Counted from the first letter of the stretch, positions 7,893 through 17,325 are shown. The stretch is DNA of 64,000 bases from an uncultured Bacilli bacterium (GCA_910584165.1 CAJTZU010000005.1:91866-155865); one strand, 5' to 3'. Program-made: numbers and translations. The notes: generated from the sequence alone by a model not told the origin.

Positions 7893-8792
7893 ATGGATAA
7901 GAAGTCAAAAGAAAATAGAAAAGTGAGTTATATTTGGATAATAATATCTATTATCTTAATTGTCAGTGTTGGAATTGGTGGTTGGTTATTAGGAACAAAA
8001 TTTGCTACTAGAGAAGACGAAATTCCAAAAATTGATAAACCAGTGGAAGAGACTAAAAAATTAGAAAAAGAAGATGAGAGTAAGGATTATGTCTATGAGG
8101 CTAGTTATTCTTATGAAAACAAATATCAAACGTATAAAGAATTTCCTAATGTGAAAGATGAAATTAAAAAGATAAATTATGGAATAGAAGTAGAGTATAG
8201 AGAAGGTACTCAATATTTAGAAGATTTAAGAGTCCCTTATATTAATATAAAAACAGAAGTAGCACAAAAGGTAAATGAGCAAATTAAAAATTTATATTTA
8301 GAGTATGCACTTTCTTTTGATACAAATGCGAAAATTGTAAATGATAAAGAAGATTTGCCAGTAGCAAGACATATTTTAACGTACCAGACTTATATTCATC
8401 AAGATATTTTATCTGTTATCATTATTTATGATAAAGAAGCAACTTCTAACTGGAATTTACAGTATATGACTTATAATTTTGATTTAAAAACAGGAAATGT
8501 TTTAAGTTATGAAGGATTATTATCTAGATTGGGTTATGAAAAAGAAACGGCTCAAACAGAATTAGAAGAATTAATAGGTGAGAAAATAAAATCTTTATGG
8601 ACAGAGTATCAAATAAAGCTTCCTGTTTCTGAGCAAGAACGATTTATATTAGAGGCAAAAGAAAGTTTACAAGAGTCAATTGCTTCTAAGAAAGTGTTAA
8701 TGTTTGTAAAAGATGGAAACTTAAATGTATTAGAAAGAATTTCCTATGGTACAGAAGATAATTCTTATTATATATTTGAATTAACAAAATAA
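7893..8792 (+). CDS. Anchored extracytoplasmic protein, DUF3298/RsiV-like domain (paralogue of 6423 gene)
   Basis: 299 residues. The ATG at 7893 has AAGGAG 8 nt upstream; the ATG at 7887 is too close to it. One transmembrane segment near residues 12-34, a charged linker, then an exported domain with VNEQIKNLYLEYALSF, HQDILSVIIIYDKEA and YMTYNFDLKTGNVLSYEGLL, aligning with the same positions of the protein at 6423. The two paralogues flank an unrelated soluble gene. The function is not known, and the RsiV resemblance comes from pattern only. Confidence 0.65.
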   Translation: MDKKSKENRKVSYIWIIISIILIVSVGIGGWLLGTKFATREDEIPKIDKPVEETKKLEKEDESKDYVYEASYSYENKYQTYKEFPNVKDEIKKINYGIEVEYREGTQYLEDLRVPYINIKTEVAQKVNEQIKNLYLEYALSFDTNAKIVNDKEDLPVARHILTYQTYIHQDILSVIIIYDKEATSNWNLQYMTYNFDLKTGNVLSYEGLLSRLGYEKETAQTELEELIGEKIKSLWTEYQIKLPVSEQERFILEAKESLQESIASKKVLMFVKDGNLNVLERISYGTEDNSYYIFELTK

Positions 8793-8816
8793 AAGAGAAG
8801 ATAATTCTCTTTTTTT
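8791..8816 (+). terminator. Rho-independent terminator
   Basis: AAAAGAGAA / TTCTCTTTT stem with a GATAA loop and a T-run. Confidence 0.75.
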
Positions 8817-8826
8817 GATAACTTTT

Positions 8827-8835
8827 TGTTATGAT
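8827..8835 (+). promoter_or_regulatory. Extended -10 promoter
   Basis: TGTTATGAT, TGn extension with TATGAT. It falls about 70 nt before the PHP gene start, leaving a leader. Confidence 0.45.
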
Positions 8836-8905
8836 GGAGATATCTAAAAGGTATTTTACGAAAAATAAAATTCCTCGTATAATGAATGTACAAGGAGGAA
8901 AGTTT

Positions 8906-9784
8906 ATGAAAGAAAGAAAAATAGATTTACATATTCATACGATTTATTCAGATGGGGAGTATACCCCAGAAGAGGTTTTTGCAAAAGTGAAGGAGAAAGG
9001 GTTAGAGGTGTTTTCTATTACTGACCATGATACGATAGAGGGAGCTAAAAAGATGACTTCTAAAGAAGGAATTCTTTATATTCCTGGAGTAGAGTTGACT
9101 GCTAAGTGTCCTATAGGTAGAGAACATATTTTAGGATATAATTTAGATTTAAAAAATACGACTTTGAATCAAGTGTTAAATGCTAAAAAGCAGAGTGATA
9201 GAGATAACTTCCTACTTTATTATCAAACTCTTCAGAAAAAATATGGAATAACTTTTCCAAAAGAAGAAATAGATTTTATTTTAAATCGAGTAGGAAATGT
9301 AGGAAGAGTAGATTTATCAAATCTTATTAGAAAATACGGATATGCAAGTACCCAAGAAGATGCTTTCCAAAAATATTTAAATCCTATTAATGAAGCTGTT
9401 AGATTCTCTAAAAAAGGCTTGACAGAAGAAGAGTGTATCCGATTATTAAAAGAAGCTGGCGGTTATGTTTCTTTAGCGCATCCTATTAGCTTAAATCCAA
9501 ATTATAGAAAACAAGATTTAAAGGTTACCTATCAGGAGTTAAAATCACGCTTACTTCTTATGAAAAGTTATGGCTTAGATGCTATTGAGATTGAACATAT
9601 TCATCAAGATATACCATTCCGTGAAATGCTGAAAGAATTAGCAAATGAACTTTCCTTATTGGAAAGTGGAGGAACTGATTTTCACGGAGAAAAAATTAAA
9701 CCCGGTGTAGAAATTGGTAGTGGCTATCAAGGAAATGTAGCTATTAAACAGTTATCTCTTGTGGATAAGATTAGACAATCCTAA
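8906..9784 (+). CDS. PHP-domain phosphoesterase
   Basis: 292 residues from the ATG at 8906, preceded by AAGGAGG; an upstream in-frame ATG at 8831 is in the promoter region. DLHIHTIYSDGEYTP is PHP motif 1 (metal-binding His pair), FSITDHDTIEG motif 2, then a metal Glu in GVELTAK, YVSLAHPI and GGTDFHG close the trinuclear site. Length and motif order match the YciV/TrpH (RNase AM, 3',5'-nucleoside bisphosphate phosphatase) group. Probably removes phosphate from nucleotide 3',5'-bisphosphates or trims RNA ends. Cytoplasmic, monocistronic. Confidence 0.85.
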   Translation: MKERKIDLHIHTIYSDGEYTPEEVFAKVKEKGLEVFSITDHDTIEGAKKMTSKEGILYIPGVELTAKCPIGREHILGYNLDLKNTTLNQVLNAKKQSDRDNFLLYYQTLQKKYGITFPKEEIDFILNRVGNVGRVDLSNLIRKYGYASTQEDAFQKYLNPINEAVRFSKKGLTEEECIRLLKEAGGYVSLAHPISLNPNYRKQDLKVTYQELKSRLLLMKSYGLDAIEIEHIHQDIPFREMLKELANELSLLESGGTDFHGEKIKPGVEIGSGYQGNVAIKQLSLVDKIRQS

Positions 9785-9844
9785 AAAAATATACTATAAT
9801 ATTTTGAAAGAAAAAGACCTATTAAGATAACAGGAGGTTATAGT

Positions 9845-10732
9845 ATGGTTGATTTAGAGTTATATCGAATCTTTTATGAAGTTGCCAAAGCAGGTAATAT
9901 TACGCAAGCAAGTAATGCACTAAATATTTCCCAACCTGCTGTTACAAAACATATTAAAAACTTGGAGTATCAATTGGGTGCAACTCTATTTATTCGTAAT
10001 CGAAAAGGAGTCATTTTAACAGAAAGTGGCAAGAAGTTATTTGTTTATATTAAACAAGCAATGAATTTAATTTCTTATGCTGAAAAAGAAATAGATGAAC
10101 TTCAAAATATGTATACAGGAACTTTAAAACTAGGAGTAGGAACAACGCTTACTAAAAAATATTTATTAAAATATATAAAAGAATTTCATAAATTATATCC
10201 TAATATTACAATTGAAATTAGTACAGATCCTACTGGGGAGTTAAAAGAAAAATTAAAATTAGGAATGATTGATTTGATTATTGCTAAAATGCCAAAGTAT
10301 AAGGAAAGCGAATATGAATATAAAGTTTTAGGAAAGTTAGAAGATATTTTTGTTGGTAATGAGAAATATCAAGAATTATCGCAAAAGGAAATATCTTTAG
10401 AAGAACTATCAACTTATCCAATTCTTTTACAAAAAAATCCTTCTAGCTCTAGAGAGTATATTGATTCTGTTTGTCATGAAAGAAATATTGAATTAAAGAG
10501 TATCATGAATATTGCTAGTTCTAATTTATTGATTGATTTTGTAAAAATTGGTTATGGAATAGGTTTTGTTACCAAACAGTATGTATTAGAAGAACTTCAT
10601 ACTAAAGAATTATTTGAAATAAAAGTTAGACCTACTATACCACCACGAGAATTTGGCCTTATTCAATTAAAAGAGCATGTCTTATCTTTTAGTGCACAAG
10701 CATTAATAGAGTTAATAGAGAGGGATAACTAA
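9845..10732 (+). CDS. LysR-family transcriptional regulator
   Basis: 295 residues, AGGAGG upstream. Residues 3-60 are the LysR winged helix-turn-helix (YEVAKAGNITQASNALNISQPAVTKHIKNLE), followed by the linker helix and a periplasmic-binding-like effector domain with LKLGVGTTLTKKYLL. Neighbours give no clear target: a PHP gene upstream and a two-component system downstream, each separated by promoter and terminator signals. It may autoregulate or control a distant locus. Confidence 0.88.
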   Translation: MVDLELYRIFYEVAKAGNITQASNALNISQPAVTKHIKNLEYQLGATLFIRNRKGVILTESGKKLFVYIKQAMNLISYAEKEIDELQNMYTGTLKLGVGTTLTKKYLLKYIKEFHKLYPNITIEISTDPTGELKEKLKLGMIDLIIAKMPKYKESEYEYKVLGKLEDIFVGNEKYQELSQKEISLEELSTYPILLQKNPSSSREYIDSVCHERNIELKSIMNIASSNLLIDFVKIGYGIGFVTKQYVLEELHTKELFEIKVRPTIPPREFGLIQLKEHVLSFSAQALIELIERDN

Positions 10733-10743
10733 GATTCCTAGAA

Positions 10744-10768
10744 AAAGAAACAGATTGTTTCTTTTTTT
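10744..10768 (+). terminator. Rho-independent terminator of the LysR gene
   Basis: AAAGAAACA / TGTTTCTTT with a GAT loop and T-run, abutting the next promoter. Confidence 0.75.
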
Positions 10769-10769
10769 G

Positions 10770-10778
10770 TGTTATAAT
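10770..10778 (+). promoter_or_regulatory. Extended -10 promoter of the two-component operon
   Basis: TGTTATAAT fits TGnTATAAT exactly; 15 nt before the response regulator start at 10794. Confidence 0.6.
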
Positions 10779-10793
10779 GAGTTTGGTGATAGT

Positions 10794-11438
10794 ATGGATA
10801 AAATTTTATTAGTAGAAGATAATGAAATGATTGTAAAAGGATTAAAATATTCTTTGGAACAAGAAGGATTAGAAGTACTTGTATTCTATTCCTTATCCGA
10901 TATTGTGTTAGAAGAAGATATTGATTTAGCGATTTTAGATATTTCTTTACCAGATGGTAGTGGCATAGATGCCTTTAAAGAAATAAAGGTGAAACTAAAT
11001 ATTCCAATTCTATTTTTAACAGCAATTGATAATGAAGATACGATTGTAAAATGTTTTGAATTAGGCGCAGATGACTATATTACAAAACCATTTCGAACGA
11101 GAGAATTAATCTCTAGAATCAATCGTCTATTAAAGAAAAATACAAATCCTATTTTAACTTATCAAAATTTAGAAGTTCATTTAGAAAGTGGACGTGTCTT
11201 TAAAAATAAAGAAGAAATTTCTTTTACTCCTTTAGAATATAAAATCTTATTAATGCTTTTAAATAACCAAAATAAAATTATTACGCGAGAACAAATTTTA
11301 GATAAAATTTATGATATGTCGGGAAACTTTGTCAATGATAATACTCTTACCGTTTATATCAAAAGAATTCGTGAAAAAATAGGAGAGGATATCATTAAAA
11401 CCGTTAAAGGAATTGGTTATAGGGTGGATGAAAAATGA
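10794..11438 (+). CDS. OmpR-family response regulator
   Basis: 214 residues. The ATG at 10794 follows GGTGAT; the longer reading from 10755 starts in the terminator. Receiver domain with LLVEDNE (acidic pair), Asp49 in LAILDIS as phospho-acceptor, Thr in LFLTA and Lys in DDYITKPF. The C-terminal winged helix has FTPLEYKILLMLLNN and DNTLTVYIKRIREKIG. Its stop overlaps the kinase start. With the ABC genes downstream it matches the BceRS/VncRS-like arrangement of peptide-sensing systems. The direct hexamer repeat at 12654 is its likely target. Confidence 0.92.
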   Translation: MDKILLVEDNEMIVKGLKYSLEQEGLEVLVFYSLSDIVLEEDIDLAILDISLPDGSGIDAFKEIKVKLNIPILFLTAIDNEDTIVKCFELGADDYITKPFRTRELISRINRLLKKNTNPILTYQNLEVHLESGRVFKNKEEISFTPLEYKILLMLLNNQNKIITREQILDKIYDMSGNFVNDNTLTVYIKRIREKIGEDIIKTVKGIGYRVDEK

Positions 11439-12649
11439 AAAAAGTTGGTAAAAAAGAAATCGTTAGTTTACTCCTTGTCCATCTTTTCATCCTTGTTTTA
11501 GCAAGTCTTTTCTTAAGCTTCTATAATGCTAAAATCTATCGAGAATTTACGATAGATGTAAACCATTGGGTAGGGGGTGTTATAGAAGAAATCAAAGAAA
11601 AATATCCAAATATTAACGAAGAAGAATTAATCAATCTTCTAAATTCAGATGGAAAAAATAGTGAGTTATTAGAAAAAATGGGAATTGGAGAGAATAATAT
11701 TGCTATCCTATCATTAGAAAAAAGAAAGAGTAGAACCTTTCTCATAGGTTTTATTACCATTTTACTTTCTGAAGTATTAGTTATTTTCTATTCTCTTTAT
11801 TGTTACGCTAAAAAGAATCAATCCATTAATCATATTATTAACCATGTAAAAGAATTAAATAAAAAGAACTATATTTTAGAAATAGAAGAAAATGGTGAAT
11901 CAGAACTCTCTATTTTAAAAAATGAACTCTATAAAATAACTGTTATGTTGAAAGAAGAAAGTGAACAAGCCAAAGAAGAAAAGGATGCTCTTCGAAAATC
12001 TGTTGAAGATATCTCTCATCAATTAAAAACACCCCTTACTTCTATTCGTATTTTGCTAGATAGTATTGAAGATACCGAAATGGATAAAGATACTCAAAAA
12101 GAATTTATTCATGATATCAGTAATCAAATTGAAAATATGAACTTTTTAACCGTTACTTTATTAAAACTTGCTCGATTTGATGCAGGAGTAGTTACAATGA
12201 AAAAAGAAACTATTTTGCTTTCTAAACTATTTAAAGAGGTTGAAAAAAATTTAGGTGTTTTATTAGAATTAAAAAATCAAAAATTAGTTATAGATTCTAA
12301 ATGTAACATAGAATTAATAGGAGACTATAATTGGCAAGTAGAGGCTTTCTCTAATATTATTAAAAATTGTAGTGAGCATTCCAAAGAGGGAGAAAAGATA
12401 GAAGTTCACTTTCATGAAACACCATTTTATACGAAAATTCAGATTGTAGACCATGGGGAAGGAATTTCCTCAAAAGACTTAAAATATATTTTTAATCGTT
12501 TCTATAAAAGTAGTAATGCGAGTCGTGATAGTATTGGGATTGGATTATCTCTAGCTAAAATCATTATTGAAGAAAACAACGGATATATTACTTGTAAGTC
12601 AGAAGAGGGTGTTGGTACCACTTTTGAAATCAAGTATGCAAAAAGATAG
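11435..12649 (+). CDS. Sensor histidine kinase
   Basis: 404 residues; start overlaps the regulator stop as ATGA. Two transmembrane segments (about 11-30 and 102-123) enclose a short exported loop of about 70 residues. His195 in DISHQLKTPL is the phospho-acceptor. The ATPase has IKNCSEH (N box), VDHGEGIS (G1) and IGIGLSLAKIIIEENNG (G2). The small sensor loop and the adjacent MacB/FtsX-type exporter suggest sensing of an envelope-active peptide, possibly with the transporter as co-sensor; this is inference from known systems. Confidence 0.92.
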   Translation: MKKVGKKEIVSLLLVHLFILVLASLFLSFYNAKIYREFTIDVNHWVGGVIEEIKEKYPNINEEELINLLNSDGKNSELLEKMGIGENNIAILSLEKRKSRTFLIGFITILLSEVLVIFYSLYCYAKKNQSINHIINHVKELNKKNYILEIEENGESELSILKNELYKITVMLKEESEQAKEEKDALRKSVEDISHQLKTPLTSIRILLDSIEDTEMDKDTQKEFIHDISNQIENMNFLTVTLLKLARFDAGVVTMKKETILLSKLFKEVEKNLGVLLELKNQKLVIDSKCNIELIGDYNWQVEAFSNIIKNCSEHSKEGEKIEVHFHETPFYTKIQIVDHGEGISSKDLKYIFNRFYKSSNASRDSIGIGLSLAKIIIEENNGYITCKSEEGVGTTFEIKYAKR

Positions 12650-12653
12650 CAGG

Positions 12654-12686
12654 AGTCACTTTCTAGTCACAAAACTTTTATACAAT
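12654..12686 (+). promoter_or_regulatory. Promoter of the ABC exporter with a direct-repeat operator
   Basis: AGTCAC occurs at 12654-12659 and again at 12665-12670, an 11-bp period typical of OmpR-family sites, and covers the -35 position of TACAAT (12681-12686). No good -35 hexamer exists, as expected for an activated promoter. Confidence 0.55.
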
Positions 12687-12706
12687 GGATAAAAAGGAGA
12701 GATTAT

Positions 12707-13384
12707 ATGGAAATTTTAAAAGTAGAAAAATTACAAAAGACGTATGGAAAAGGAGAAAACCAAATTCATGCGGTAGATGGAATTTCTTTTTCTGTTGAAA
12801 AGGGAGAGTTTGTTGCGATAGTAGGTTCTTCTGGAAGTGGAAAAAGTACCTTACTTCATTTACTAGGAGGAGTAGATAGACCAACGGGAGGAAAAGTTTA
12901 TATCGATGGAAAAGATATCTATGATTTAAGCAATGATAACTTGGCTATTTTTAGAAGAAGACAAGTCGGTCTTGTTTATCAATTCTATAATTTAATTCCT
13001 ATTTTAAATGTAGAAGAAAATATTACATTACCATGTAGATTAGATGGTGTGAAAGTAGACGAAGAAAAATTAGAAGAATTATTATCTACATTAGGACTAA
13101 AAGAAAGAGTAAAACATTTACCAAATGAATTATCTGGAGGTCAACAACAAAGAGTATCTATAGGACGTGCATTAATCAATAATCCTGCAATTGTATTAGC
13201 CGATGAGCCAACAGGAAACTTGGATAGTAAAGCAAGTGAAGAAATCCTAGATTTATTAAAGTTATCTAATAAGAAATACAAGCAAACCATTATTATGATT
13301 ACTCATGATTTAGAACTTGCTGCTGCTGCCGATAGAATTATTACCATAGAAGATGGAAAAATAGTGAAAGATGAGAGGAACTAA
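12707..13384 (+). CDS. ABC transporter ATP-binding protein (LolD/MacB type)
   Basis: 225 residues; AAGGAG upstream. Walker A GSSGSGKST (about 40-48), Q-loop in VYQFYNLIP, signature LSGGQQQR (143-150), Walker B IVLADEPTGNLDS and H-loop in MITHDLE. The IPILNVEENITLP stretch is typical of ATPases serving FtsX-like permeases. It lies 2 nt before the permease gene, with which it forms an exporter or mechanotransmission complex for lipids, lipoproteins or antimicrobial peptides. Confidence 0.93.
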   Translation: MEILKVEKLQKTYGKGENQIHAVDGISFSVEKGEFVAIVGSSGSGKSTLLHLLGGVDRPTGGKVYIDGKDIYDLSNDNLAIFRRRQVGLVYQFYNLIPILNVEENITLPCRLDGVKVDEEKLEELLSTLGLKERVKHLPNELSGGQQQRVSIGRALINNPAIVLADEPTGNLDSKASEEILDLLKLSNKKYKQTIIMITHDLELAAAADRIITIEDGKIVKDERN

Positions 13385-13386
13385 TT

Positions 13387-16074
13387 ATGAATACTCTCTA
13401 CAGTTTAACGTATCGAAATTTAAAGTTAAATAAAAAAAGAACCATAGTAACAATGATAGGAATTATTCTATCAGTTGCGCTTATTTGTGCCGTAGCAGGA
13501 ATGGTAACTAGTTTTCAAAGATCTCTTTATGAAAATGCGATTGAGGATAATGGAAATTATCATGTAAGTTTTAAAGATGTTCCGATAGAAGAAGCTTCCG
13601 TTATGAAACAACATAGAGAAATTAAGACAACATTTTCTTTTGGAACCATTGGTTATGCTTTACAATCTAGCAACAAAGAAGAAATAGAAGACCCAGGTAA
13701 ACCTTATTTTAGAATAGTAGGCTTTGATGCGAATACGGTTCAAAACTATCCATTACCACTATCTTCTGGAAGATTACCACAAAATGGTAATGAAATTGTT
13801 TTATCAGCTGATTTAGTCTATGGACTTAGTGATAGAAATTTTAAAATAGGCGATAAAATTACTTTAGAAGTAGGAACAAGAGTAGATAAAGATGGAAACG
13901 TTTTAACAGAAAATAATCCTCTAGTAGAAGAAGATTATGATTGTGATTCAGATGGAAATTGTAGGGTAGATACAATTATTTCTGGGGACTATACTCAAGA
14001 AAGAATTGAAAGTCCAACAACAAAAGAATACACGATTGTAGGTATCTTTGATTATGGAATGCATTATAGTTGGAGTAATTTTCATTCTCCTTCCTATGAT
14101 ATGTATACTCTTTTAGATGAAGATACAAAATTAGAAAAAGAAGATATTTATATTCAATATAAAAATCCGAAAGATTATAAGGACTTAAATAATGAATTAA
14201 ATCCTAAAATTACAAATGAATTAGGTATGGAAACGAGAAAATATGACTATGAAACCAATGACTATTTATTAGATGTTATGGGGGTTGGATTTAGTTCTGG
14301 AACCTCAAAAGCTCTTTATACTATTATGGGAATTGTCATTGGAATTATAATGGTATCTAGTATCTTTGTTATTAAAAATGGATTTAGTATTTCTATTGTA
14401 GAGCGTTACCGACAATTTGGTATGCTATCGAGTGTAGGTGCTACCTCAAAACAGATTAAAAGAAGTGTATTATTCGAAGGCTTCCTAATTGGACTAATTG
14501 CTATTCCAGTAGGCGTTCTCTGTGGATTACTTGCTGTATTCATTTTAGTTCATTTAGTAAATTATATTATAAAAGATTTTGTAGAACATGATATGATTAT
14601 TTTTTACATAACATCTTTACCGATTATAGTGGCAACTCTTACCTCTTTTGTAACGATTTTCTTATCTTGTTATTTACCAGCACGAAAAGCCGCAAAACTT
14701 TCTATCATTGATTTAATTCGTAGTAATAATTCGATTAAAATGAAATCTAGAAAATTAAAAACACCAAAGATTATTTCTAAAATATTTGGAGTAGGTGGAG
14801 AAATCGCTCATAAAAACTTAAAGAGAAATAAGAAAAAATATAGAACGACAGTTGTTTCTTTGGTAGTTAGTATTGTGATATTCATTTCTCTAAATTTCTT
14901 TATGAATTTAGTATTTGATACGAGTGGATATTACTTTAATGCTGGAGATTATGATTTAAGTATATATTATTATATCCCGATAACAGAAGATTCTAAAAAA
15001 GAAGATATTGATAGACAAATGAATGATAAAATAAAAGAACTATTAAGTTTAGGAGAAATCAAAGAATATTCTGTTATGAAAGGAACGTTATTCTTTACAA
15101 CAGATGAATCTATTTGGTCAAAAGAATATTTAAAATATAATGGATATGATATTTCTATGGAAAACGATTTGCCAATTCAAGTACAATCTGTTGGAAAAGA
15201 AGAATATGAAAGGTTGATTTCTAAAATTGGCGGTAAAGTAGAAGACTACGTAAAAGGTGGAATTTTAATGGATGATGGCCTTTTATATAGTCAAGAAGAT
15301 GGTAAGTATCGAGAAATTAATGCTTTAGAAAATCTTCATGAAAATGATACTTTAACATTACGAAGAAATCGTGATGAAGGAAATTATGAAGAAGTAGAAA
15401 TTAAAGTGTTAAAAAGAACAAACGAAAGAATTCTTGGTATGAGTAATCATGTAGAAGTTTATTCTACTCCAAGAATTATTGTAAGTGATGAATATTTAGA
15501 AGAATTGCTTGGAAATGATATTATCCATAGTGTTAATATTTTTATGAAGACAAATGATGCTGATGATATTGCTAAAAAGTTAGATAAATTAAAGGAACAA
15601 GATAGTAATGACCAGATTGGTTATACGAATGTTCATGAAGAAATTCGAGCACAACGAGCAATGGTATTAATTGTATCTATCTTCTTATATGGATTTATAG
15701 CGGTTATCACATTGATTGGAGTTACAAATATCTTTAATACTATTACAACGAATATGGCTCTTAGAAGTCGTGAGTTTGCAATGTTAAAAGCGATTGGTAT
15801 GACAAAAAAAGAATTCAATAAAATGATACGGTTAGAAAGTATTTTATATGGACTAAAATCTTTATTGATTGGTATTCCAATAGGACTATTATTAACGTAT
15901 GCTATTCATAAAGCTTTAACAAATACATTAGAGACACCTTATGCTTTCCCATTAACTGCAATATTGATTTCTATTATTTTCGTATTTATCATTGTATATA
16001 TGACAATGCGTTATTCTTTAAAAAAGATTAATAAGCAAAATATTATAGAAACGATTAGAGAAGAAAATATTTAA
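13387..16074 (+). CDS. FtsX-like ABC transporter permease
   Basis: 895 residues. An N-terminal transmembrane helix follows NLKLNKKRTIVTMIGIILS, then a long exported domain (about 45-300), three helices of an FtsX domain (about 310-435), a second N-terminal-like helix after NLKRNKKKYRTTVVSLVVS with another exported domain, and a final three-helix FtsX domain ending in MRYSLKKINKQNIIETIRE. So it carries two MacB/FtsX units in one chain. Both cytoplasmic N-terminal repeats (NLKLNKK, NLKRNKK) support an internal duplication. It works with the ATPase upstream. The substrate is unknown; antibiotic or peptide export is a guess from related systems. Confidence 0.9.
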   Translation: MNTLYSLTYRNLKLNKKRTIVTMIGIILSVALICAVAGMVTSFQRSLYENAIEDNGNYHVSFKDVPIEEASVMKQHREIKTTFSFGTIGYALQSSNKEEIEDPGKPYFRIVGFDANTVQNYPLPLSSGRLPQNGNEIVLSADLVYGLSDRNFKIGDKITLEVGTRVDKDGNVLTENNPLVEEDYDCDSDGNCRVDTIISGDYTQERIESPTTKEYTIVGIFDYGMHYSWSNFHSPSYDMYTLLDEDTKLEKEDIYIQYKNPKDYKDLNNELNPKITNELGMETRKYDYETNDYLLDVMGVGFSSGTSKALYTIMGIVIGIIMVSSIFVIKNGFSISIVERYRQFGMLSSVGATSKQIKRSVLFEGFLIGLIAIPVGVLCGLLAVFILVHLVNYIIKDFVEHDMIIFYITSLPIIVATLTSFVTIFLSCYLPARKAAKLSIIDLIRSNNSIKMKSRKLKTPKIISKIFGVGGEIAHKNLKRNKKKYRTTVVSLVVSIVIFISLNFFMNLVFDTSGYYFNAGDYDLSIYYYIPITEDSKKEDIDRQMNDKIKELLSLGEIKEYSVMKGTLFFTTDESIWSKEYLKYNGYDISMENDLPIQVQSVGKEEYERLISKIGGKVEDYVKGGILMDDGLLYSQEDGKYREINALENLHENDTLTLRRNRDEGNYEEVEIKVLKRTNERILGMSNHVEVYSTPRIIVSDEYLEELLGNDIIHSVNIFMKTNDADDIAKKLDKLKEQDSNDQIGYTNVHEEIRAQRAMVLIVSIFLYGFIAVITLIGVTNIFNTITTNMALRSREFAMLKAIGMTKKEFNKMIRLESILYGLKSLLIGIPIGLLLTYAIHKALTNTLETPYAFPLTAILISIIFVFIIVYMTMRYSLKKINKQNIIETIREENI

Positions 16075-16088
16075 TATTTTCTTCTTTT
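16059..16088 (+). terminator. Rho-independent terminator of the permease gene
   Basis: A 13-bp perfect palindrome AGAAGAAAATATT / AATATTTTCTTCT overlapping the stop codon, then TTTT. Confidence 0.65.
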
Positions 16089-16089
16089 A

Positions 16090-16098
16090 TGATATAGT
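16090..16098 (+). promoter_or_regulatory. Extended -10 promoter
   Basis: TGATATAGT directly after the terminator, 23 nt before the next start codon. Confidence 0.5.
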
Positions 16099-16121
16099 AA
16101 TATTATAGAGGAGTTGTACTT

Positions 16122-16817
16122 ATGAATTGTCCAAATTGTGGAAATAAAATAGAAAATACTCAAAAGTTTTGTCCAAATTGTGGAACTTCTATTTTAAATA
16201 ATGATAATAAAGAAGGGACTAAAAGAGGAATAATTATGCTAATTGCTATTCTTTTTATTGCTACTATTGTTGGAATAGGAATTTTCTTACAAAATAGAGA
16301 AAAGGAAACACCTAATAATAGTAAAGTAGAAGAGAGTAATACATCAGTTAGTATCAATACAAATACTAATAGCGGAGGAAATACAAATACTAATCAATTA
16401 ACTAATAGTAATTCTGCAAGCAATAAAAATACCAATAGCAATAAAACTCCAGAAAAATTAACATGTACTGATAGCTTACAAGATCAATATGGAACTTATT
16501 ATGTTACACATAATTATACTTTTAAAAACAACCAATTAGCGACTTATAAAATGGTAGTAACTGCGAAACTAAATAAGCAAAGTTTAAAATATCGTGATAG
16601 TTTGATAGCTACTTATGATAAAGTGTATGCTCAATATAAATCTGTATCAGGAATTCATGTTTCTGCTAATAAAAAGAAAGATGGTTTTGATTATATGGTA
16701 GAAATTCCAGATTCTAAAAAGGTAGATAAAGCAAAATTAAAAAGTATGAATTTATATTTGATTAACTATTCTGGAATTAAAATGGAAGCTTATAAAAAAG
16801 GGATTGTTTGTAAATAA
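16122..16817 (+). CDS. Zinc-ribbon, membrane-anchored protein with an exported Cys-flanked domain
   Basis: 231 residues. MNCPNCGNKI and FCPNCGTSI form a zinc ribbon at the N-terminus. One transmembrane helix (about 36-55) and a long Asn/Thr/Ser linker lead to an exported domain that opens with LTCTDSLQDQYGTYYVTHNYTFKNNQL and ends in GIVCK. The same opening and ending (LxCT ... CK) recur in the next two genes, so the three are related. The two flanking Cys could form a disulfide. I do not recognise a named family. Confidence 0.65.
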   Translation: MNCPNCGNKIENTQKFCPNCGTSILNNDNKEGTKRGIIMLIAILFIATIVGIGIFLQNREKETPNNSKVEESNTSVSINTNTNSGGNTNTNQLTNSNSASNKNTNSNKTPEKLTCTDSLQDQYGTYYVTHNYTFKNNQLATYKMVVTAKLNKQSLKYRDSLIATYDKVYAQYKSVSGIHVSANKKKDGFDYMVEIPDSKKVDKAKLKSMNLYLINYSGIKMEAYKKGIVCK

Positions 16818-16822
16818 GAAAA

Positions 16823-16855
16823 AAGAGAGAAAAAAGATTATTTTCTCTCTTCTTT
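16823..16855 (+). terminator. Rho-independent terminator
   Basis: AAGAGAGAAAA / TTTTCTCTCTT, 11-bp stem with a 7-nt loop. The T-run is short and flows into the next promoter. Confidence 0.6.
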
Positions 16856-16856
16856 G

Positions 16857-16865
16857 TGGTATAAT
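16857..16865 (+). promoter_or_regulatory. Extended -10 promoter
   Basis: TGGTATAAT, an exact TGnTATAAT match, 28 nt before the lipoprotein start. Confidence 0.6.
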
Positions 16866-16893
16866 ACATGTAAGAATGGAAAGGATGAAGAAT

Positions 16894-17325
16894 ATGAAAA
16901 AGAAAAATATTTTTCTACTACTTATCGTACTATTATTAGTGGGATGTAAAAGTCAAAAACTATCTTGCACAAAAGATATTATGAAAACACAAGAAGCAAC
17001 AATGGATGAAAGAATTAGTTTAACTTTTAAAAATAAAAAGTTAACAGACACTATCTATTCTTTAAACTATACGTTTGCTGATAATGTAGATTCTAATGTA
17101 GAAACATCACGTAATGCCTTAGAAGAACAATATTCTATCTATAAAAATTCGAAAGGAATAAAATATTCTTTTTCTAATATGGATCAAGGATTACATTTCC
17201 AATTAGAAATAGCAAAAGAAAAATTAAGCGATGAAGAAAAAGAAACTTTTAGTAATCTAGTAAATTATAAGACTTATCAAGATGCAAAAGAACAATTGAT
17301 TAAAGAGGGGTATCAATGTAAATAA
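16894..17325 (+). CDS. Lipoprotein with an exported Cys-flanked domain
   Basis: 143 residues from the ATG at 16894, which has AAAGGA upstream; earlier in-frame ATGs (16876, 16885) are less well placed. MKKKNIFLLLIVLLLVGC is a lipoprotein signal with the lipobox Cys at 18. The mature part opens KLSCTKDIMKT and ends EGYQCK, with LTFKNKKLTDTIYSLNYTF between, like the exported parts of the genes before and after. It therefore appears to be the same domain displayed by lipid anchor instead of a helix. Function unknown. Confidence 0.7.
   Translation: MKKKNIFLLLIVLLLVGCKSQKLSCTKDIMKTQEATMDERISLTFKNKKLTDTIYSLNYTFADNVDSNVETSRNALEEQYSIYKNSKGIKYSFSNMDQGLHFQLEIAKEKLSDEEKETFSNLVNYKTYQDAKEQLIKEGYQCK

Noticed and set aside
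6423..8792. RsiV-type anti-sigma system
   Set aside because: No ECF sigma-factor gene nearby; the resemblance covers only the exported domain.
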